A stretch of DNA of 7,517 nucleotides, from positions 1 to 7,517 of the forward strand of contig JAJCXU010000436.1 in assembly GCA_029263275.1 (NCBI GenBank), in the 5' to 3' direction. The notes beneath the pieces were generated by a model. The model was not told the origin of the DNA and did no database searches. It saw only the letters and a list, made by a program, of their open reading frames with translations. Shown one piece after another: positions 5,537 through 7,517 of this stretch. The stretch is from Ilumatobacter sp. (lineage in GTDB: Bacteria > Actinomycetota > Acidimicrobiia > Acidimicrobiales > Ilumatobacteraceae). Numbering within the stretch: position 1 is the first letter of the stretch; each line of letters begins with the position of its first letter. Position numbers and translations under genes: made by a program.

Positions 5537-6346
5537 ATGAGCGAGATGTACGGAACGGTCGAGAAGGTCGAGTGGCTTGGGCCATCGATGGTGCGGATCG
5601 TGTTCGACGGGCCAGGACTGGACTCGTACACCCCTGCTGATGGCACTGATCAATATGTCAATGCACTCTTTCTGCCTGAGGCTTCACCGCTTGAGGTCCC
5701 CTTCGGCGAGGACGCTCGCAACAACGCCGCAGCCGAGCATCGACCACGTGCGCGGCGCTACACCGTTCGCCAGTGGGACGGCGCGGCGCGTCACCTGACC
5801 ATCGACTTCGTCGCGCACGGCGATGTCGGTTTCGCTGGGAGATGGGCTCAGCGGGCCGCGGTCGGAGACCGGCTGCAGATGACCGGCCCGCGAGGAGACA
5901 ACCGCCCCAACCCCGATGCGGATTGGCACCTCTTCGTCGGTGACGAGAGTGCACTCCCGGCAATCGGCGCCTCGCTCGAGGTGCTGCCGGCTGATGCTCG
6001 TGCCGTGGTCATTGCCGTTGTTGATGGACCGGATGACGAGTTCGAATTGCCCTCGGCGGCCGCTATCGACGTGCGCTGGCTGCACCGCTGCACGGCAGCA
6101 CAGCCCGAAGACCTCCTCGTCGACGAGGTCGCCGCCCTCGACTGGGCACCGGGCAAGGTCGGCGTGTTCGTGCACGGTGAGGCCGGCGAAGTTCGCGCCG
6201 TTCGCAAACACCTGTTGACCGAACGCGACGTCGACAAAGCGGAAGCATCGATCTCGCCATACTGGCGTCGCAACCACACCGACGAGGCTTGGCGTGAGGT
6301 CAAACGGCAGTGGCTTGCCGAACAAGCCGCCGACGTGAGCACCTGA
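5537..6346 (+). CDS. siderophore-interacting protein (FAD-dependent ferric-siderophore reductase)
   Basis: 269 residues, a usual length for the cytoplasmic SIP/ViuB family, which reduces Fe(III)-siderophores with NAD(P)H via FAD and so releases Fe(II). Residues 1-120 form the FAD-binding barrel: RRYTVR (73-78) contacts the flavin, DFVAHGDVGFAGRWA (90-104) is a strong family signature, and GDRLQMTGPRG (110-120) follows. Residues 130-269 form the nucleotide-binding half with GDESALPAI (135-143), VHGEAGEVR (212-220), and the closing YWRRNHTDEAWREVK (242-256). The start is ATG 5537, with GGAG at 5527-5530 placed 6 bases upstream. A TTG at 5495 would add 14 unconserved residues and is rejected. 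It is preceded by a promoter with an iron-box-like site and followed 52 bases later by a bacterioferritin-like gene. No siderophore transporter is adjacent. Confidence 0.93.
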   Translation: MSEMYGTVEKVEWLGPSMVRIVFDGPGLDSYTPADGTDQYVNALFLPEASPLEVPFGEDARNNAAAEHRPRARRYTVRQWDGAARHLTIDFVAHGDVGFAGRWAQRAAVGDRLQMTGPRGDNRPNPDADWHLFVGDESALPAIGASLEVLPADARAVVIAVVDGPDDEFELPSAAAIDVRWLHRCTAAQPEDLLVDEVAALDWAPGKVGVFVHGEAGEVRAVRKHLLTERDVDKAEASISPYWRRNHTDEAWREVKRQWLAEQAADVST

Positions 6347-6380
6347 CCAGCACACGCCTTCCACTCAATCACCCCACTGC

Positions 6381-6392
6381 AGGAGCACCTCC
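6381..6392 (+). promoter_or_regulatory. distant Shine-Dalgarno within a small hairpin
   Basis: AGGAG (6381-6385) is the only ribosome-site candidate for the ferritin-like gene, but it lies 13 bases from ATG 6399, further than usual. GGAG (6382-6385) can pair with CTCC (6389-6392) across a CAC loop, which could hide the site. The stem is only 4 bp, so this may be chance. Confidence 0.25.
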
Positions 6393-6398
6393 ACTTCC

Positions 6399-6845
6399 AT
6401 GGTCGACGCAATCATCAACACCGAACACATCAATCCCGTACTCAACGAGATCATGCTCGCCGAGCTCGCGGGCGTGGTGCGCTACACGCACTACTCACTC
6501 GTGATCACCGGACCCAACCGGTTGCCGCTGGTCGCCTTCATGCAGGAGCAGGCCGATGAGTCTCTCCTGCATGCGCGCCAAGCTGGTGAGATCCTCACGG
6601 GGCTCGGTGGCCATCCAGAGCAGGGCATCGGGCCGATCGAGGAGTCGCACGATCACTCGATCGAGGCAATCCTGAGCGAGTCGATTCAGCACGAACGCCA
6701 CGCACTCGACCTGTATCGGCAGCTGCTGGTGCTCTCGGAGAACAACTCGGTGTATCTCGAAGAGTTCGCCCGCTCCCAGATCGGGCAGGAGGAACTGCAC
6801 GTCATCGAGATGAACAAACTCCTCCGCGACTACACGATCGTCTGA
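6399..6845 (+). CDS. bacterioferritin-like diiron (ferritin-superfamily) protein
   Basis: 148 residues, slightly shorter than the ~158 of E. coli bacterioferritin, predicted as a four-helix bundle. Likely diiron ligands are E22 (AELAGVVRYTHYS, helix A), E54 and H58 (QADESLLHARQ, helix B), E99 (QHERHALDLY, helix C), and E131 and H134 (QEELH, helix D). Against E. coli Bfr (E18, E51, H54, E94, E127, H130) all fit except the helix B glutamate, which lies one residue early: Ser55 is at the E51 position and the motif reads E-x-x-x-H. The haem-ligand Met52 position is Leu56, so haem binding by that route is unlikely. It probably oxidises and stores or buffers iron delivered by the upstream siderophore reductase, and is likely co-transcribed with it. 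Whether it assembles into 24-mer shells cannot be told. A hairpin follows 3 bases after the stop. Confidence 0.85.
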   Translation: MVDAIINTEHINPVLNEIMLAELAGVVRYTHYSLVITGPNRLPLVAFMQEQADESLLHARQAGEILTGLGGHPEQGIGPIEESHDHSIEAILSESIQHERHALDLYRQLLVLSENNSVYLEEFARSQIGQEELHVIEMNKLLRDYTIV

Positions 6846-6848
6846 CAT

Positions 6849-6882
6849 CGGCTGGCCTCACAGCGGCGCGGTTGGCCAGCCG
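6849..6882 (+). terminator. terminator-like hairpin after the ferritin-like gene
   Basis: CGGCTGGCC (6849-6857) pairs perfectly with GGCCAGCCG (6874-6882), giving a 9-bp GC-rich stem with a 16-base loop that begins 3 bases after the stop codon. No T-run follows, which is common for terminators in high-GC actinobacteria. It probably marks the end of the iron unit. Confidence 0.6.
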
Positions 6883-6935
6883 TGACGTCGGGCTCCGGAT
6901 CGGGATGACAGACTGGTCCTCTGCGGGTCCACAAG

Positions 6936-6949
6936 GGCTCGGATGAGCC
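6936..6949 (+). other. small leader hairpin before the aminotransferase
   Basis: GGCTC (6936-6940) pairs with GAGCC (6945-6949) across a GGAT loop. It ends 4 bases before the AGGGGGAG ribosome-site region. An overlapping alternative, GATG (6942-6945) with CATC (6949-6952), could compete with it. No known riboswitch is recognisable in 6883-6964, and no convincing promoter hexamers are visible there. Confidence 0.25.
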
Positions 6950-6964
6950 ATCAGGGGGAGCGCG

Positions 6965-7517
6965 ATGACAACAAATGCCGAACTGCTCGAGCGATACCGG
7001 GCAGCGCTGCCCTCGTTCGTCAGTCCGCTCCACGCTGAACCGATCTCGATCGATCGTGGCGAGGGCAGCTACGTGTGGGACGTCGAAGGCAACCGCTATC
7101 TCGACTGGTTCGGTGGCGTGCTGACCACGATGATCGGACACTCGATCCCGGAGGTCGTCGCTGCCGTTCAGGAGCAGGCCGCGAAGGTCATGCACACGTC
7201 GACGCTCTACCTGTCAGAGCCGATGATCGGCTTCGCCGAAGACGTGGCCGCGGTGTCGGGCATCCCGGACGCCCGTGTGTTCTTCACCGCGTCGGGGTCA
7301 GAGGCCAACGACATGGCGGTCATGCTCGCCACCACGTTCCGCGGCTCCAACGAGATCCTCGCGATGCGCAACAGCTACCACGGTCGGTCCCACACCGCCC
7401 AGGCGATCACCGCGCAGAGCTCCTGGTCGATGGCGTCGATGACGGGCCTCAACGTCAACTTCATTCAGGGCGCCTATCGCCTGCGGTCACCGTTCCGCGA
7501 CCTCGACGACGACGCCT
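6965..7517 (+). CDS. class III PLP-dependent aminotransferase, N-terminal part (runs off the window)
   Basis: 184 complete residues from ATG 6965, preceded by a strong GGGGGAG ribosome site 4 bases upstream; the frame is open to the window end. The fold-type I class III opening is clear: GEGSYVWDVEGNRYLDWFGG (32-51) is the usual G-x-x-x-(V/L)-x-D-x-x-G-x-x-Y-x-D segment, GHS lies at 58-60, SGSEAND (110-116) has Gly111-Ser112 placed to bind the PLP phosphate, and YHGRS (138-142) supplies the aromatic residue that stacks on the cofactor ring. The catalytic Lys and the substrate-defining C-terminal half lie outside. The style resembles AGXT2 / omega-amino-acid or GABA-type enzymes acting on alanine-glyoxylate, beta-alanine or 4-aminobutyrate, but the specificity is undetermined. 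It follows the terminator-like hairpin and so begins a separate unit. Confidence 0.9.
   Translation, partial: MTTNAELLERYRAALPSFVSPLHAEPISIDRGEGSYVWDVEGNRYLDWFGGVLTTMIGHSIPEVVAAVQEQAAKVMHTSTLYLSEPMIGFAEDVAAVSGIPDARVFFTASGSEANDMAVMLATTFRGSNEILAMRNSYHGRSHTAQAITAQSSWSMASMTGLNVNFIQGAYRLRSPFRDLDDDA

Overview
The window is high-GC DNA, probably from an actinomycete. Several features point that way: antisense reading frames are open over long stretches, as expected at high GC; two genes have a TAnnnT -10 hexamer ending exactly 6 bases before the start codon, which suggests leaderless transcripts; and one promoter overlaps a partial DtxR/IdeR-type iron box. An Acidimicrobiia (Ilumatobacter-like) host is my impression from the gene families, not something the sequence proves.

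Layout. (1) 1-667, minus: N-terminal 222 residues of an ABHD18-like alpha/beta hydrolase whose C-terminal part lies outside the window. (2) 668-1414: no intact gene. It holds a TTGGG pentanucleotide array that could form a G-quadruplex, the C-terminal remnant of an amidohydrolase (minus), the C-terminal remnant of a probable TetR regulator (plus), and two copies of a palindromic element containing GCGATGAGTTTCGGGG. The two remnants lie with their broken ends together near 1022-1035, as expected if one deletion removed the shared promoter and both 5' halves of a divergent gene pair. (3) 1415-2303, minus: an overlapping ArsR regulator and SRPBCC/AHSA1 protein operon. (4) 2411-3478, plus: a CrtC/AttH-like (DUF7064/7065-type) protein, divergent from the ArsR operon. 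(5) 3537-5440, plus: a DHA2-type MFS efflux pump overlapping a VOC/glyoxalase-fold protein by ATGA. (6) 5445-6882, plus: an iron unit made of a promoter with an overlapping iron-box-like site, a siderophore-interacting FAD reductase, a bacterioferritin-like diiron protein and a terminator-like hairpin. (7) 6965-7517, plus: the N-terminal 184 residues of a class III PLP aminotransferase, running off the window.

How they fit together. The iron unit is the clearest functional group: the reductase would release iron from ferric siderophores as Fe(II), and the ferritin-like protein could oxidise and hold it. The MFS-VOC pair looks like a small export/detoxification unit. The ArsR-SRPBCC pair is a common autoregulated arrangement with unknown ligand. 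The rest are unrelated housekeeping or catabolic genes. I found no phage or IS genes, CRISPR array, tRNA or rRNA, and no clearly new multi-gene system. The most unusual items are the double-truncation scar, the paired palindromes, the telomere-like TTGGG array and the shifted diiron ligand in the ferritin-like protein.
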